Of a stretch of 64,000 nucleotides of DNA, positions 24,778 through 36,100 are shown piece after piece (positions within the stretch are counted from its first letter, which is position 1; each line of letters begins with the position of its first letter). Below the pieces are notes generated by a model. It was not told the origin of the DNA. It worked only from the letters and a program-made list of their open reading frames with translations, and ran no database searches. Made by a program: the position numbers and the translations under genes. Source of the stretch: Thozetella sp. PMI_491 (lineage: Eukaryota > Ascomycota > Sordariomycetes > Chaetosphaeriales > Chaetosphaeriaceae); NCBI GenBank assembly GCA_021432635.1, contig MU270068.1, forward strand, positions 310,001 through 374,000, written 5' to 3'.

Positions 24778-27711
24778 TCAAGACCGGTTGATGGTCAACG
24801 GCTTAAACGGTTTGCGCAGCCGATCAATGGGGGCGATGGTATCCCGGCCGAGCCCAACCGGTCTCCGGAACCCGCCCCCTAGTCCGGTTGGCATGCACAC
24901 GGTCGTTTGATGCAGCGACGACGCTGCTCGCTTTGGTGACGGCGGTGGCTCATCCTCTTCTGCATCTGGTTTAGCCGCATCTACCCCAGATGTTGTCCTC
25001 GGAGGGGAGCTGGAGAATGCCGTGTACTGCTTGCGCGGCTCATCGCCGTCTCTTTTCAGCTGGGTTGGTCTTCCCATCACTTTCCCTGTAGCGAGCTTGT
25101 GTTTGGACAAGCTGGGGTCGATAGATGCGCTGGCAGCGTCCACCTGTACTCCCTGGGCACTGCCAGAATGCAGCTGCTTGTAGCTTCCCCCTCGTGGCGG
25201 CGCTAACGGCGCCGGTTGTTTTAGCATAGTTCCTGAGCTTGTTCGCATAAATCCCATGATGCCCGCCTGACCAGTCGGTCGATTTGATGTCGACCTCTTG
25301 AGACCCTTCTGCGCCGCTTGCGCGACCTTGTTAGCTGCCGCGGCAGCAGCTAACTGGACTTGATGAGATCCTGCGCTCATGAACCCGGGAAGAGTCGCCA
25401 TAGTAAAGGTGGACGCCTTGTCCATCGTAGTTTGATATGCATTGCTTCCGTATTCTTGATGGCGCTCCAGTTTGCCGGTTTCGGCGCCGGCGGTGCCAGC
25501 ATAAAGCCTCTGGCGTTTCACCCTCGGCGCATCAGTTGACGAGCTTCCCATCTGACCTAGTCGATCTTGGGCCTCGGGATCCTCTGGGAACAGGTCGTCT
25601 TCGGGACAGAATCCCTGAGGCAGGGCCTTGTAGATAGCCTCTTCCGAGGGCAGCTTTCGCTGTAGAATGCTAGCTATCTCCTCCAGGATAGGCTTTTCAA
25701 AGCACGGCCCTTTTCTTGCGAACGCGTTGCTAAGTGGCGAGACAAACTGGGAGAGCTGGTTCTTACCCCCCGTATCGAGGGAAGTGTACAGTGGACAGCT
25801 GAGATACAAGAGGGACTGCGCTCGGGTCATCGCGACGTAAAGCAGCCTTCGCTCCTCGTCGAGGTCCTCTGACCTCATGTGAGGAATAGAACCGTCGTAT
25901 ACTGCTGGCACAAATACAATGGGCCACTCGAGACCTTTGGCTGCATGGATCGTTGAGAGCGTGACAAGCGGAGTGCTATCTTGCTCATCCCCGCCTGTCT
26001 GGACGTCAGATGCCAGAGAGACATTGGCCAAGAATCGTGGCAAGACGTCGACCTCTTTTGACTGCTGCACACCCTCGATCTTGGGAAGAGACTCGTCGCC
26101 GAGCTGGTCGAGATCTCTAACAAAGTCTGCGGCTAGATTGACGAATTCCTGCACATTGGCCCATCTCTGTTCGTGGTCCTCGGGGTGGGCGTGTTGGAGA
26201 TATTTCTGAAAGCCGAGAGACGTCACTAGGTCCTGGATCATCTCGACTAGGCCGAAGGTCGTCTCCGGGCCATTCTGTTCCATCTTCTTCCGTAGATTGT
26301 TGATGAGCCGAAACAATTCCCCGCTCAATTTCTGTTCAGCTGCCTTCATGATCTTGGTCTTTGCCAGTCGGTCCCCCCGGAAATGCTTCCCTAGCAGAGT
26401 CCAGAGACTAAGGGATGCCTTCTCGGCTTCTTCGATCAGGCTCTTCGTCGTCCCTTCGCCGATCCCTCGCTTGGGCACATTCAAAATGTGTGCCAATGCA
26501 TCGTTGTTTTCCGGCTGGTGGATAGCTCGCAGGTAGTCAATGAGAACCTTGATCTCGCTCCTGTCGTAAAACTTTCTGCCTCCGACCATCCTGTACGCCA
26601 CGCCGGCCTTTCCCAGTGCTGACTCGATATGCCTTGACAAGGCCGCAGACCTCAGCAAAATTGCTACATCATTATTTGTCATCATGTTGCCCGACAAGGA
26701 TACCACTCTTCGGATCTCTGAGACAATCCATTCTGCTTCCTTCGCCGCTGACTTCAGCTTCCGGAGGACGGGTCGAGTGCCTTTATTGTGCACTGGCTTG
26801 AGGAGCTTGTTGTAGCGTTTTTTGTCCTGCTGGATGACGCGGAGTGAGATCTCAAGGATAGACTGGAAGGAGCGGTAGTTTTTTTCCAGCGAGATTTCGT
26901 CTGTGTCGGGGAACTCCCTCAGCATGTTCCACAGGTTCCTGATCTCGGCGGACCGCCATCCATAGATGCTCTGGTCCGGATCACCTACAATGGTGATCCT
27001 CTTATTCTTCTGGGCAAACAGCTTCATAAGCTCGTACTGGATGCCATTGGTATCCTGGTACTCGTCGATCAAGACGGCCTGGATGTTCGATACACATGCA
27101 GGATGTTCGCGCAAAAGATCAACACACCGAACCAGTAGGTCGTCGTAGTCGAGCAGGTGGGAGCGTTGGAGATGGGCCTGGTATTCCGCGTAGCATGTCT
27201 CCAGCTCCTGCAGGCCGGGTGTTTTGTCCGACGCCTGGCGCTTAGGAGCTGGGCTGGCCTCAGCCCCTTTCGCCTTTTTCTTGCTAATCCAGCCGCGTGC
27301 CAAAGCTGGGTCGACCGCCAGCTGCAGTCTCTTGCAGATGCGGTCAACGATGGATCTCGTGTCGTTGCTGTCTGCGATGCCGAATTTCTGCCCTAGGCCG
27401 ATTCTTGTGCCGTACGTAGCGAGGTATCGCCGTGCGATGCTGTGGAATGTGCCCAGAATGATTTTGTTCTCACGGCCATTCCCAAGCGCTTTCCCAATGC
27501 GTTCCTTCATCTCCCGGGCAGCCTTCACCGTGAATGTGGCGACGATGATGTGCTCGGGTTGATAGCCTACTGCATCGACAAGCCACACAACCCTAGAGGT
27601 TAAGGTGTGCGTCTTGCCGCTTCCTGGGCCTGCCAAGATTGCGACTGTATTGGCAGCGGAGCTAACAGCACGGCATTGTGCCTCGTTGAGCGTCTCAAGG
27701 ATGGAGGTCAT
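24778..27711 (-). CDS. srs2: SRS2-type UvrD/Rep DNA helicase
   Basis: A single exon encodes 977 residues from ATG at 27711 (MTSILETLNEAQCRAV). An open frame continues 17 codons upstream but with a non-ATG start. The SF1A 3'-5' helicase has the Q motif LNEAQCRAV, Walker A LAGPGSGKT (K33), TFTVKAAREMKER (Ia), DEYQDT (216), GDPDQSIYGWR (243-253), NYRS, TIHAAKGLEW and VAMTRAQ. The C-terminal 300 residues are disordered, with two GFM motifs (LPGFMSAGS, IMGFMRTSS), and end in a conserved-looking basic tail. Srs2 (MUS-50 in Neurospora) strips Rad51 from ssDNA to limit recombination at forks. The other possibility is another UvrD paralogue, but the LLKPVHNKGTRP and GGRKFYDRSEIKVLIDYLR blocks fit SRS2. 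All helicase motifs look intact. Confidence 0.93.
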   Translation of the reverse strand: MTSILETLNEAQCRAVSSAANTVAILAGPGSGKTHTLTSRVVWLVDAVGYQPEHIIVATFTVKAAREMKERIGKALGNGRENKIILGTFHSIARRYLATYGTRIGLGQKFGIADSNDTRSIVDRICKRLQLAVDPALARGWISKKKAKGAEASPAPKRQASDKTPGLQELETCYAEYQAHLQRSHLLDYDDLLVRCVDLLREHPACVSNIQAVLIDEYQDTNGIQYELMKLFAQKNKRITIVGDPDQSIYGWRSAEIRNLWNMLREFPDTDEISLEKNYRSFQSILEISLRVIQQDKKRYNKLLKPVHNKGTRPVLRKLKSAAKEAEWIVSEIRRVVSLSGNMMTNNDVAILLRSAALSRHIESALGKAGVAYRMVGGRKFYDRSEIKVLIDYLRAIHQPENNDALAHILNVPKRGIGEGTTKSLIEEAEKASLSLWTLLGKHFRGDRLAKTKIMKAAEQKLSGELFRLINNLRKKMEQNGPETTFGLVEMIQDLVTSLGFQKYLQHAHPEDHEQRWANVQEFVNLAADFVRDLDQLGDESLPKIEGVQQSKEVDVLPRFLANVSLASDVQTGGDEQDSTPLVTLSTIHAAKGLEWPIVFVPAVYDGSIPHMRSEDLDEERRLLYVAMTRAQSLLYLSCPLYTSLDTGGKNQLSQFVSPLSNAFARKGPCFEKPILEEIASILQRKLPSEEAIYKALPQGFCPEDDLFPEDPEAQDRLGQMGSSSTDAPRVKRQRLYAGTAGAETGKLERHQEYGSNAYQTTMDKASTFTMATLPGFMSAGSHQVQLAAAAAANKVAQAAQKGLKRSTSNRPTGQAGIMGFMRTSSGTMLKQPAPLAPPRGGSYKQLHSGSAQGVQVDAASASIDPSLSKHKLATGKVMGRPTQLKRDGDEPRKQYTAFSSSPPRTTSGVDAAKPDAEEDEPPPSPKRAASSLHQTTVCMPTGLGGGFRRPVGLGRDTIAPIDRLRKPFKPLTINRS

Positions 27712-27893
27712 GTTGAAGAGCGCTTGGAGCCGCGACCCGCGGCATGTGCAAGTAGAGCACAAAGATGCTCCGGCACGGTTCGCGTTCCGTCGGCAGGAAG
27801 CTTATGCATCCGTGAAGTTCCTATTCACCGGTGAGTCCCTCAGCTAGTGCCGGCAAGGAACCATTCGTATGGGCGACTATTATGGTAGTTGGT

Positions 27894-27899
27894 ACGCGT
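27894..27899. promoter_or_regulatory. ACGCGT box upstream of SRS2
   Basis: An exact MluI cell-cycle box lies 183 bp upstream of the SRS2 ATG, almost the same distance as the one upstream of DNA2. It is a candidate MBF-type site only. Confidence 0.3.
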
Positions 27900-27966
27900 C
27901 CCTGATCAAACACGTCTGGACCTGCAGGCCCACATGGTAGCTACTTTGGTCCTGGTGGGAGCGTGC

Positions 27967-27974
27967 TCACGTGA
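27967..27974. promoter_or_regulatory. Palindromic E-box TCACGTGA
   Basis: TCACGTGA is a full palindrome of the kind bound by bHLH factors such as Cbf1 or SREBP-type proteins. It lies 256 bp upstream of the SRS2 ATG. Function is untested. Confidence 0.3.
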
Positions 27975-29471
27975 TCTCGCGGCTACGTGCGTGCATGTTG
28001 TAGTTCGCCCAAGACCAGCAAAACTTAGCAAGTACCCACCTACCTACCTTACCTATTACCTTGGGTTCTCTGTCGCCTACCTTAAGTCAACTACTTTGGC
28101 TAAGGCGGGAGAAAAGGGGTCTAGATTGGTCCATTGCCATACTTTCGGGACGCTTCAAGTCTAATGCGTCAGGCGGTTGCACCTAGGCATGCGTCTTCTC
28201 GTATCAACAGAGGAGGCATAGGCTGGTGTGACTACTCTGTGCAACACCGGATGCCTCCCGAGAGAAGATCTTGCCTCCAACCTCGTCCTGGTTTCTCCTG
28301 AGACATTCTGGAAGATCACACCCCTAGAAATGCAGTGCAGGGTACCAAATTATAAAACACCGCCTTTTCAACTCCAAATCAAGACGAACTTCGCGAAAGT
28401 TGAACTACGACGAGGGTATTGGACTGAGACGGTTATCCTCGCTCTATCCGCAGTGGGACCCAGGTACATCAATCTCCCGGGTGGCAAGGTGGCATCCAGT
28501 CAAAGGCGCCTCTGGCAGCAGTTGGACGCTCCATTTTGTTTCAGCTTGGCGCCGAGTCGCAGGGCCGATAGCTGGTGAACCAGAGCACTGTTAGGATGGC
28601 GGCTCCCACATTGGCCGCGTAGCCCACTGGAGGCCCAGAAGGAATGACGCTGTTGTTCGATACTCCGCCCCCTGTGGGTCACTAAACTGTTGGCACATCC
28701 CAACGACACCCAGGCCAGAATTGGCCCTGGCTGAGTGAGATGGGCGATGCTACTCCTTCGGACAAGTTGAAAATACAGCCGTTTGGAGCGCAGCCGTCAT
28801 GTCATGACATGGCAGGAACACGGAGGAGCGCGCATCAACCGAAGTCATACCTAGATTGTTTCTGTCCGTGCGCCATGATGACGGGTGAGATCGGCCTAGG
28901 CGCCGCCATCTAACTCGGGAAACCCCCCTCGAGCAGCTCCGTCCCAGGAGGACGCATCGACCCTCGACTCAACCCCGCCAGGTTACCGGTGCCAGACATA
29001 TCATGTTGGAGACTGCACACGTCGGACGACTTTGCACACTTTGCATGAAAGTGATCCGGGCCAGAGCGCGAGATGACGGCCGCGATCACAATTTGGCCGA
29101 CAACCTCAGCGCCTAGAGAGTATGGTTCCGTGCTACTTTAGGGCCGTCGAGCTCCGTGGCCCCCTGCCTTATTGGGGGAGCCTTGGGGGCACTATCAACC
29201 GAAGCCAGGGCAATGTCATGCAGGCGGATGCCGTTTGTGTCCTGCGCACGCACCATCACAGTGTGACTGCCAACCAGGAGGGGGGTGGCAGGCGGGGTAA
29301 GGCACTAAGCAAACAAGCATCTTGCCCATAGCCTTGTCACCGCATCCTCAGCACATAATATGAGCACTACTGTTGCTGTAATGCGGGAAGATGTACAAAA
29401 TGCTTCTGGTGGGTGTGCTTGACCTGCTTTGTCCTATGGCGACGAGAGACGGAGGGGGGCAGGAAGGGGAG

Positions 29472-29507
29472 GTGCAGCAGGTGCAGCAGGTGCAGCAGAT
29501 GCAGTAG
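29472..29507. repeat. GTGCAGCAG 9-bp tandem repeat, four copies
   Basis: Three exact GTGCAGCAG units and one degenerate unit (ATGCAGTAG) are embedded in a purine-rich stretch with no supported gene. Confidence 0.75.
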
Positions 29508-30136
29508 GGAGAGAAGAGAGAGGAGAGGTAGATAAGCGGGGAGCGAGAAAGGTAGGGAAGGAGGAGCGAGGGATCCGGAAAGGGACGCTCGACGGGTGGG
29601 GGGTGCTGGCTGGGATGGCGGGGAAAGAACAAGGGGGCAGGGGGCCGCAAGGGACCTACGATCGTGCCAGCCAATCACCTAGCGTCCTTTGCCGCTCACA
29701 CCTCGACGGCACTCATCTGCTCAGCCAACCACAGGCGGCGTCTGCCATCTCGACAGCCGCCGTCGTTGCATTGCTCTGGGCTGGGATCGCCTCTGGCCGC
29801 CCAGTTGGGCCTTCGCCCTGGGGGGGCGCAATGCAAGTGCCTGAGGGTCTGCGCAAGTTAGAATTGATTTCACACGCGGCAAAGCTGGTCATTGGCAATC
29901 GGCTGTGCGAAGCGGCCCACCCGACGCAGTCGAGCACCGGGTGGCAGCACGTCTTGCGTATCACCAGCCGCTATATACCCAGTCGGTGCCTCCTCGACCG
30001 GGCGATCCCACCTGGCCCAACTGTGTTTCCATGCCACATGCCCATTCATCTCTGTCGGAATGTGTTTCGCCTGAGCCCGGACACAACGGGACGTATAATC
30101 AGGACAACTCCTTAGGACCGTCCCAGGGACAGCATC

Positions 30137-31777
30137 ATGCGCACTGGCAGTATTTATAACCCGGACTCCGTGTTTCTTCTTCTCTTCTTCTTCAGCACTG
30201 CGTGCCTTGCCGTACCGTCGTCGACCGGCGCCCACCTAAAAAGAGACGACGCCCCGCCCGCCACCATCAACCGTGACGACGTCGTCAACGCTTACCTCCC
30301 GGCTTCGATCGGCGGCGTTGTTGGCTCTTACGCCCTCTCGCTGGTGCTGGTCGCCACATTACTGCTTGCGCTAGCAAAGAAGAGACGAGAGCATCTGAGG
30401 AACGGAGAAGAACCAGACGGCTACAAAGAGCCCGCGTTCAACCCCTTCCCGGCCCCCTTCCTCCTTCAGAGCGAGGAAGAGTACAAGCAACTCGTCGGCG
30501 CCTTCCCCTACCCAGTTGACGGGCCTACCTCCCCTGCCCTCAAGAACTTCTCTCACCCCCTCACCTCACCGCGCAGCCCTCTCAAGACTCACCTGCTGCC
30601 CGCACAAGTCTCACCGCAGTTCCCGTCTCCCACTTCTACCATCTCCCACCCTGCCACTGGCGTCGACCTCAGAGTAGACCAGTCCATCGTGGCCAGAGAC
30701 AGAGAGATGGCGCAGCAACAGCTCGAAGACATGTACAAGTTTGTGATGGAACAGGAGGATGCCAAAGAGGCCGGCCGGGAGTATGAGGGTCCCTCGTATC
30801 CCACCACGCCGCAGCTTGGCGGGCCGGTGACACCGACCACTCCAGGGACGCTACGGAAGAACAAGCCGTCCAACCTGAACCTGAGCAAGGAGGAGAAGAC
30901 GACGTCGATTGGCTCGTCCGTCCTCTCCTTCCTCAAGTCGCCTCGCGGCCGTAAGATGAAGGGCGTATCCATCTCTTCTCCCATCATGACACCAATGTCC
31001 GGCACTTTCCCCCGCCAAGAGTTCCAGGAGATGAATTCCATTCCGCACCGCGAATATGCACCTCCACCGCCTCCTCCAGTGCCCACTGACACCCTGCCTT
31101 TCCGTCGGCAACAGGGTGCTAAGCAGCTCCCCACCCCAGAGGTCTCGCCCACCCAGAACCTTAGCATCGACGAGCGCCTGGACGCAGCTATTGGGCGCCC
31201 GCCGACTCGTGATGAGAAGAAGGGTAGACGCGACGGTCGCGATAGGCGCCCTTCGCAGTCGCACTCGCGGGATCCTTCGAGCCACACGGCCGGCGACGAC
31301 GGTACCGACTCGGATACAGAGCCACTCACAGCCACGAGCAACAAGTCAACCTCCAACCTGGTTGGCTTGCCCACCTCCCCCAAGCCGGGCGTCAACCGAT
31401 TCCCGAGCCTGTCGGATCTGCCCAAGTCCCCGGCCCCTGGCCATTCGTTCCCGCGCTTCAACGCGCCTAACGCCGTCCGCACTGGCGGTGGGCTCCCGCT
31501 GCGTGCCTATGAACCCAGCCTCAAGAGCCCCAGCCAGGTCAGCCAGACCACCAAGCAGACTGTCTTCACGCGTGCCGGCCCGATGTCGCCAGGCGCGGGC
31601 GGCCTGCGGACGCCGTGGACCGGAGCACCGGTTCCGTACACTCCTTACCAACCCTTCTCGCCCGTCGTCCCCATCACGCCCAGCCTCGTCACCAGGGCAG
31701 ACCGCAAGCGGATGAGGCGGCTAGAGCCCAAGACCCCGACGGTCGAGATGGTGAAAGATCAAGACGACGTGTGGTAG
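30137..31777 (+). CDS. Single-pass membrane protein of unknown function
   Basis: One exon encodes 546 residues. Residues 11-25 (SVFLLLFFFSTACLA) look like a signal peptide. A Kex2-like LKR-DD site follows at 34-38. A transmembrane helix spans about 57-80 (ASIGGVVGSYALSLVL...) with a stop-transfer KKRREH after it, giving type I topology. The long cytoplasmic tail is rich in S/TP sites, has a PPPPPPVP stretch, and ends in TPYQPFSPVVPITPSLVTR. That tail recurs, to my knowledge, in Pezizomycotina proteins with no assigned role. The start is less certain: TATTTATAA and a TTCTTCTTCAG acceptor-like tract lie just inside the frame, so a spliced or different N-terminus is possible. I do not assign a function; the layout resembles cell-surface sensor or cortical scaffold proteins. 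Confidence 0.75.
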   Translation: MRTGSIYNPDSVFLLLFFFSTACLAVPSSTGAHLKRDDAPPATINRDDVVNAYLPASIGGVVGSYALSLVLVATLLLALAKKRREHLRNGEEPDGYKEPAFNPFPAPFLLQSEEEYKQLVGAFPYPVDGPTSPALKNFSHPLTSPRSPLKTHLLPAQVSPQFPSPTSTISHPATGVDLRVDQSIVARDREMAQQQLEDMYKFVMEQEDAKEAGREYEGPSYPTTPQLGGPVTPTTPGTLRKNKPSNLNLSKEEKTTSIGSSVLSFLKSPRGRKMKGVSISSPIMTPMSGTFPRQEFQEMNSIPHREYAPPPPPPVPTDTLPFRRQQGAKQLPTPEVSPTQNLSIDERLDAAIGRPPTRDEKKGRRDGRDRRPSQSHSRDPSSHTAGDDGTDSDTEPLTATSNKSTSNLVGLPTSPKPGVNRFPSLSDLPKSPAPGHSFPRFNAPNAVRTGGGLPLRAYEPSLKSPSQVSQTTKQTVFTRAGPMSPGAGGLRTPWTGAPVPYTPYQPFSPVVPITPSLVTRADRKRMRRLEPKTPTVEMVKDQDDVW

Positions 31778-32470
31778 AGAGAGGGTATGCACATGGGGAT
31801 ACTCAAGACAGACCCTGTAGAGAGAACACACCCACACACAGAACAAAAAGGATACCTAACTTTAGACGCCTTTCTTCTTTCTTGGAGCTTAATTTTTTAG
31901 CTCGCTTGCCGCTTTCGGCTTTTAGGGTGACGATATCCATGGAGACGGGATTTGGTGTTAGGGAACGTGGGACCAATGTGACGACGGCCTACCGTTGTGG
32001 GATCATTGGATGACAGGTGGTTTTGATGCTCCTATGTCACAATGATGACGGGAACTAGGCGGAGAGCCTGTGGAGACTGGCGATGATGCTTTCAAGGAAA
32101 GAAGCTCTGTTATGTTTCGCCTGTTCATAGGGTTTGTAGAGTTCATAAGGGTTCGTTAAATACCATCCCACACGCATCAGATCTCCATTGTGGCTCGTGA
32201 CAGCCCCTCGGCAGGGCTGCCTTCTTGTTTGTAGAAGCGTTTCAGAGTCCCTGACATGAAACCTTACCTACCAAGAGAGGGGGGCTTCTCTAAAACGAAT
32301 CCTGTATGTATGCCGGTATAGGTGGTTCTTTTTGCCTATTCGCATTGATACCCAGGCCGTGTCTAGGGAGTGCAGTGTTGATCGAAGTTGTCGAGCCCCT
32401 TATCACATTAAAGGCACAGGACTCAATGCAGCTTGTGGTAGCAACACGCTTCAAGTTGGTACGCACTACT
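31778..32470. other. Convergent 3' intergenic region
   Basis: This 693 bp separates the membrane-protein gene (+) from the GNAT gene (-). It should hold both 3' UTRs. Nothing else is seen. Confidence 0.6.
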
Positions 32471-33134
32471 TTAAATCCGTATTTCGAGCACCTGCCCCGG
32501 CCATGTCCCCCCTGCCATGAACGACTCCGTCTGAGTGAATCCCTGGCTTTCATACCACTTTACAAGTTTCTTGTCACCCCCCGCATAGCAGTCAACGCGG
32601 AGCAGCCCCACCCCGGCCGCCTTTGTGATCTCCCGGGCCTTGTTCATCAAGAGGTCCCCAAGCCCTCGGCCCTTCCATGCTCGGTGCGTGATGAGCAGCC
32701 GGACATAGCGCTCCGGTTCCCCGGCAGGCGCGACGTACGGGACAGGGCTGTCTTGCACCACGACCGCTCCAATGACCTGGCCTTCGGCTTCGGCGGCAGC
32801 GCCTTCAGTTACTGAAAGGCCCTCTCCTGACACCGACGGCAGCGGGGGCGGCGGGACAAGCCCGACGGCAATCCAGCCCCCGCCCGACTCGATCAGCTCG
32901 GTCGCCTGCTTGATGCGCGTCGGGTTCGTTGAGTGCAATGCGGTACCGTCCCCCCATTGCCCCGTGCGGCCCTGGTCGACAAGCCATGTCGTTGCAGTAT
33001 CCATGAGCCCCAGCACTGCGGGGACATCAGCTAGGACTGCACGGCGAAGGGTCACGCCCTGAACGGAATCACTGTTGTTGAGAATCAGTTAAGCACTCAC
33101 GAGGAGGCAATCTACCTCACCTGCCGCTCGCCAT
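32471..33134 (-). CDS. GNAT-family N-acetyltransferase
   Basis: Two minus-strand exons, 33134-33121 and 33071-32471, encode 204 residues. The first exon gives only MASG plus two bases of a serine codon. The 49-bp intron (GTGAGG...CAACAG, branch CTTAACTGA) restores AGT and leads into DSVQGVTLRRAV. Without it the frame has no ATG. The acetyl-CoA binding motif A is VRLLITHRAWKGRGLGDLLMNKA, with the R-x-x-G-x-G/A core as RAWKGRGLG. It is followed by AAGVGLLRVDCYAGGDKKLVKWYESQGF, the usual C-terminal GNAT ending. The substrate is unknown. A Pro/Ala-rich loop (VPPPPLPSVSGEG) sits mid-domain. Confidence 0.85.
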
Positions 33135-36100
33135 GGTGCGTGCTGTTGATGAGCGTTTCAGCGAAGGGCAATCGGTTGCGGCCGAAAAGCCGGAAGCAAG
33201 TCACTCGCTAATAGTAGCCCAATGGCCCCGAATGGTAGGTGGTATCGCACTCCGGTTCGCATTATGGGTCGCCCTCCGGTGGGTGGGGCTGAGCTCGCTG
33301 GCATTGGAGATAGAGATAACAGTCAGCTGGAGCAGCGAGGTGATGCCCGCCAACCCTTCAAACTCCTCTTCGACTGGAGACCTGATTTTGTACTAGAGTG
33401 GTCTGAAATGGCTCTTTAAAAACTGCTTACCTAGTAACCGACCCATCCCGTGACAGATGCCTCCTTGCCCGCGCCTGCAAAACCCAAACCGCTACTGCCT
33501 TTTCCTCTTTTGAGCGAGGCTATGGGAAGTTGCGAGATTGGCAGGTATCCTTCCACGGGGGAGCGATACTAATTGTTTATTGAATCGGCATGCTGTTTTC
33601 TCCATGGCACCTCCAGTCTCCTAGAGCATGCCTAAGGAGTTCCTCTAGGACTATGCTAGAGTAGTGGCTCTTTAGATGCCGAATACGTTTGGGTCTATCT
33701 ACAATATTTGGCGGACAGTGTTGGAGAAGCTTCCCGTGTCACTACCTTCCGCTAGGCTTCTGCTCAAAGACATAGTTTCTTGAGTATCCACAGCGGTTGG
33801 TAGTTAACAGAAATATCCTGCCTGTATTTCTAAGATGCTTCTTAGTCAAGTGTGTTGGTCAGGCTGCCGGGCTCAGTCATCTCGTGAATCGTCGTTGTGA
33901 TATCTCCCGGCCGAGGACACGCCTTGTTCCCGGCCCCTGGTGCTGGAGATATGAGAACTATCTAATTAGTTAAGATTGCACAATCTTGTACAGTGGGGTG
34001 TCATAAGTTTTCATACACTTGGATGTACCGAGAATAAACGCTAACCCGTAGTCGGACTAGTACCTCACGCTGCTTTAAGGAAAAACCACACCGCTAAAGA
34101 GGCACTAAAGCCCCCTATAATACAGTACATTCTAATCGCTATAAAAGTGAAGCAGTGCATTACACTCACTATATCTTTAGTGATTGAGCGACAATTGCTT
34201 TGCTTGGACATGATCACTATATTATAGCGATAGCTGGGTATTAAAATAAATTTTTAGGTCTCTTTTACCACTAAATCTTTAGTGATTACAGGGCTTCTTT
34301 AGTGGTGGGATTTTCTCTTAAAGCGGCGCAAAACGCTAGTCTGATTACGGGCTGGCGTTGATTCTCGGTACATCCAGGTGTATGAAAACTTATGACACCC
34401 CACTGTAAATGCTAGTCCAAACCATTAGGCGTACAGGCGCAGTCGCCCGGTGTTAACTGACGGATCAGCTGCTAACCAAGCGACAGCGCTAATTCCTTAG
34501 CTATGTATATTGATGCTTCTCTTCTCTTTGCTGGTCAGGATAAAGACTTTACACCATGCTTTTCGATAAGTGCTGATTTATTATGATCTCTGTCATGATA
34601 AAAAATCGCCCCTCCCTCCATCGGAGCACTTTATACTCTTCCTTGTGCTGGCTTGCCTGTCCTGGCTTAAGGGGGATACTTCACAACATCTAGGCCCTCA
34701 CTAATACCGAAAGGTCAAGAGTCTCGACATCGACATTAATACTGGCACTAACTAGATATGGCTTCAGAAGGATCATAAGGCAGAGTGGCAGAGTTGCGGG
34801 TTGTTGGATGAGGATGCACACAAATATGATCCGTCCAGTGTGAGATTCCTCGTATTTGGGGTGGCAAATTTCACACATCCAGCTCGGTGACCTCGAGTCT
34901 AGAACTCATTTCCCCTGTTAACTATCGAGGAGTTATTCTCGTATAAACGACATGAGTAACACGAGTGGTCAAATCTTCATTGCCTCAAGGCCAAGCTTGC
35001 TTCTTGAGAGGTCCCCGCCGTTCGGGACCCAGCCCCCCGTGCTGCCATGTGAAGCAGCGGAAACCGGAGAGGGCTTTCTCGCCGTGTAGAAGCCGTCTGA
35101 GAGGGCATCTTTTACCGGAACCCCCAGCTAGTCATCTGCGCTGGCTGGCCGGCGGCCACGTGGTGACCCGGCGCTGGCCGGCTTCGAAATGTGCCGCCTG
35201 AGACCTGGGCACACCTTGCCGTGCACACGCCGCCGCTGTCATTCCTACAAGCCTAGGCTCTGGCCACGTTTTCCCCATGCGAGAGGCTGTCGGGATCGAT
35301 CCGTAGCTTGCGATACCGTGTCTCGGTAGGTCTGGACAAGGCGGTTGCCCAATGGGATATCGCTTCTCGCCTCTTCGCATCAAGCCCGGTCCGAACGCGC
35401 TGCCCGCCTCCCCGAGTCATGCCATGGCCCCGTGGTACTAGGTTTTATACCTTGGATCGCTCTCTAGAGCCCATGGCTTTGGGACAGGAATTACCACACC
35501 AATCATGACTGAAGGCCATTTCTCCGTGGAAAAAAGTGGCTTCCGGCGGCTGATTGGGGCGTCGTGAGCTACCAAAGAAGCCAAGGACGACGGGCCGCCC
35601 CTTGCTCGTGGTGCAATCTCATTTTCGCCTTCGGTGGCTCCAGACGGGATAGCAGAGCTGAAGGGAAGCCGCGCGGAGCGGCAGGAGATCAACATACAGT
35701 ATGATAGCTTACCTCGATGGTGACCGCCTTCGTCCCGTCTAGGAGTCTTCCAGGGAGCCAACCTAGCATTCGAAGAGAGTCTAGACAGGGGTCGCTAGAG
35801 TATGCAAGTACCGGGTCTATGACCCACGGCTAAAGAAAGGCATACTAATTCTTGCGCCACAGACTTCGTTCGAGACCTCAAACCTTTGGTGCCTGCCCCT
35901 GAGCTGCCAAGAGCACAGACGACGGAGGATGGAAAAAATGACTCGGGCCTGGCCTTGGCCGCCCTGTCAGCAGATGATCACAACGGTGCGTCTTTTTTTC
36001 CCCTTTGGTCCCGAGGGAAAGGTTCCCAGCCGTTGCATTGCCACGTGTTGGAGGCAACTGTCACAACGAAGATGGTCGGCTCGAGCTGCTGGTACAGCAG

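Larger units (their letters stand above)
27712..30136. other. Divergent intergenic region, 2.4 kb
   Basis: This region separates SRS2 (-) from the membrane-protein gene (+). It holds ACGCGT at 27894-27899, a palindromic E-box TCACGTGA at 27967-27974, CCTACC-rich sequence near 28037-28060, and a GTGCAGCAG tandem repeat at 29472-29507. Open frames at 28228-28578 and 29429-30115 lack splice support and protein character. No gene is called. Confidence 0.55.

Noticed and set aside
29429-30115. 228-codon plus-strand frame
   Set aside because: It is driven by purine-rich repeats and Ala/Gly runs and overlaps the promoter of the membrane-protein gene.
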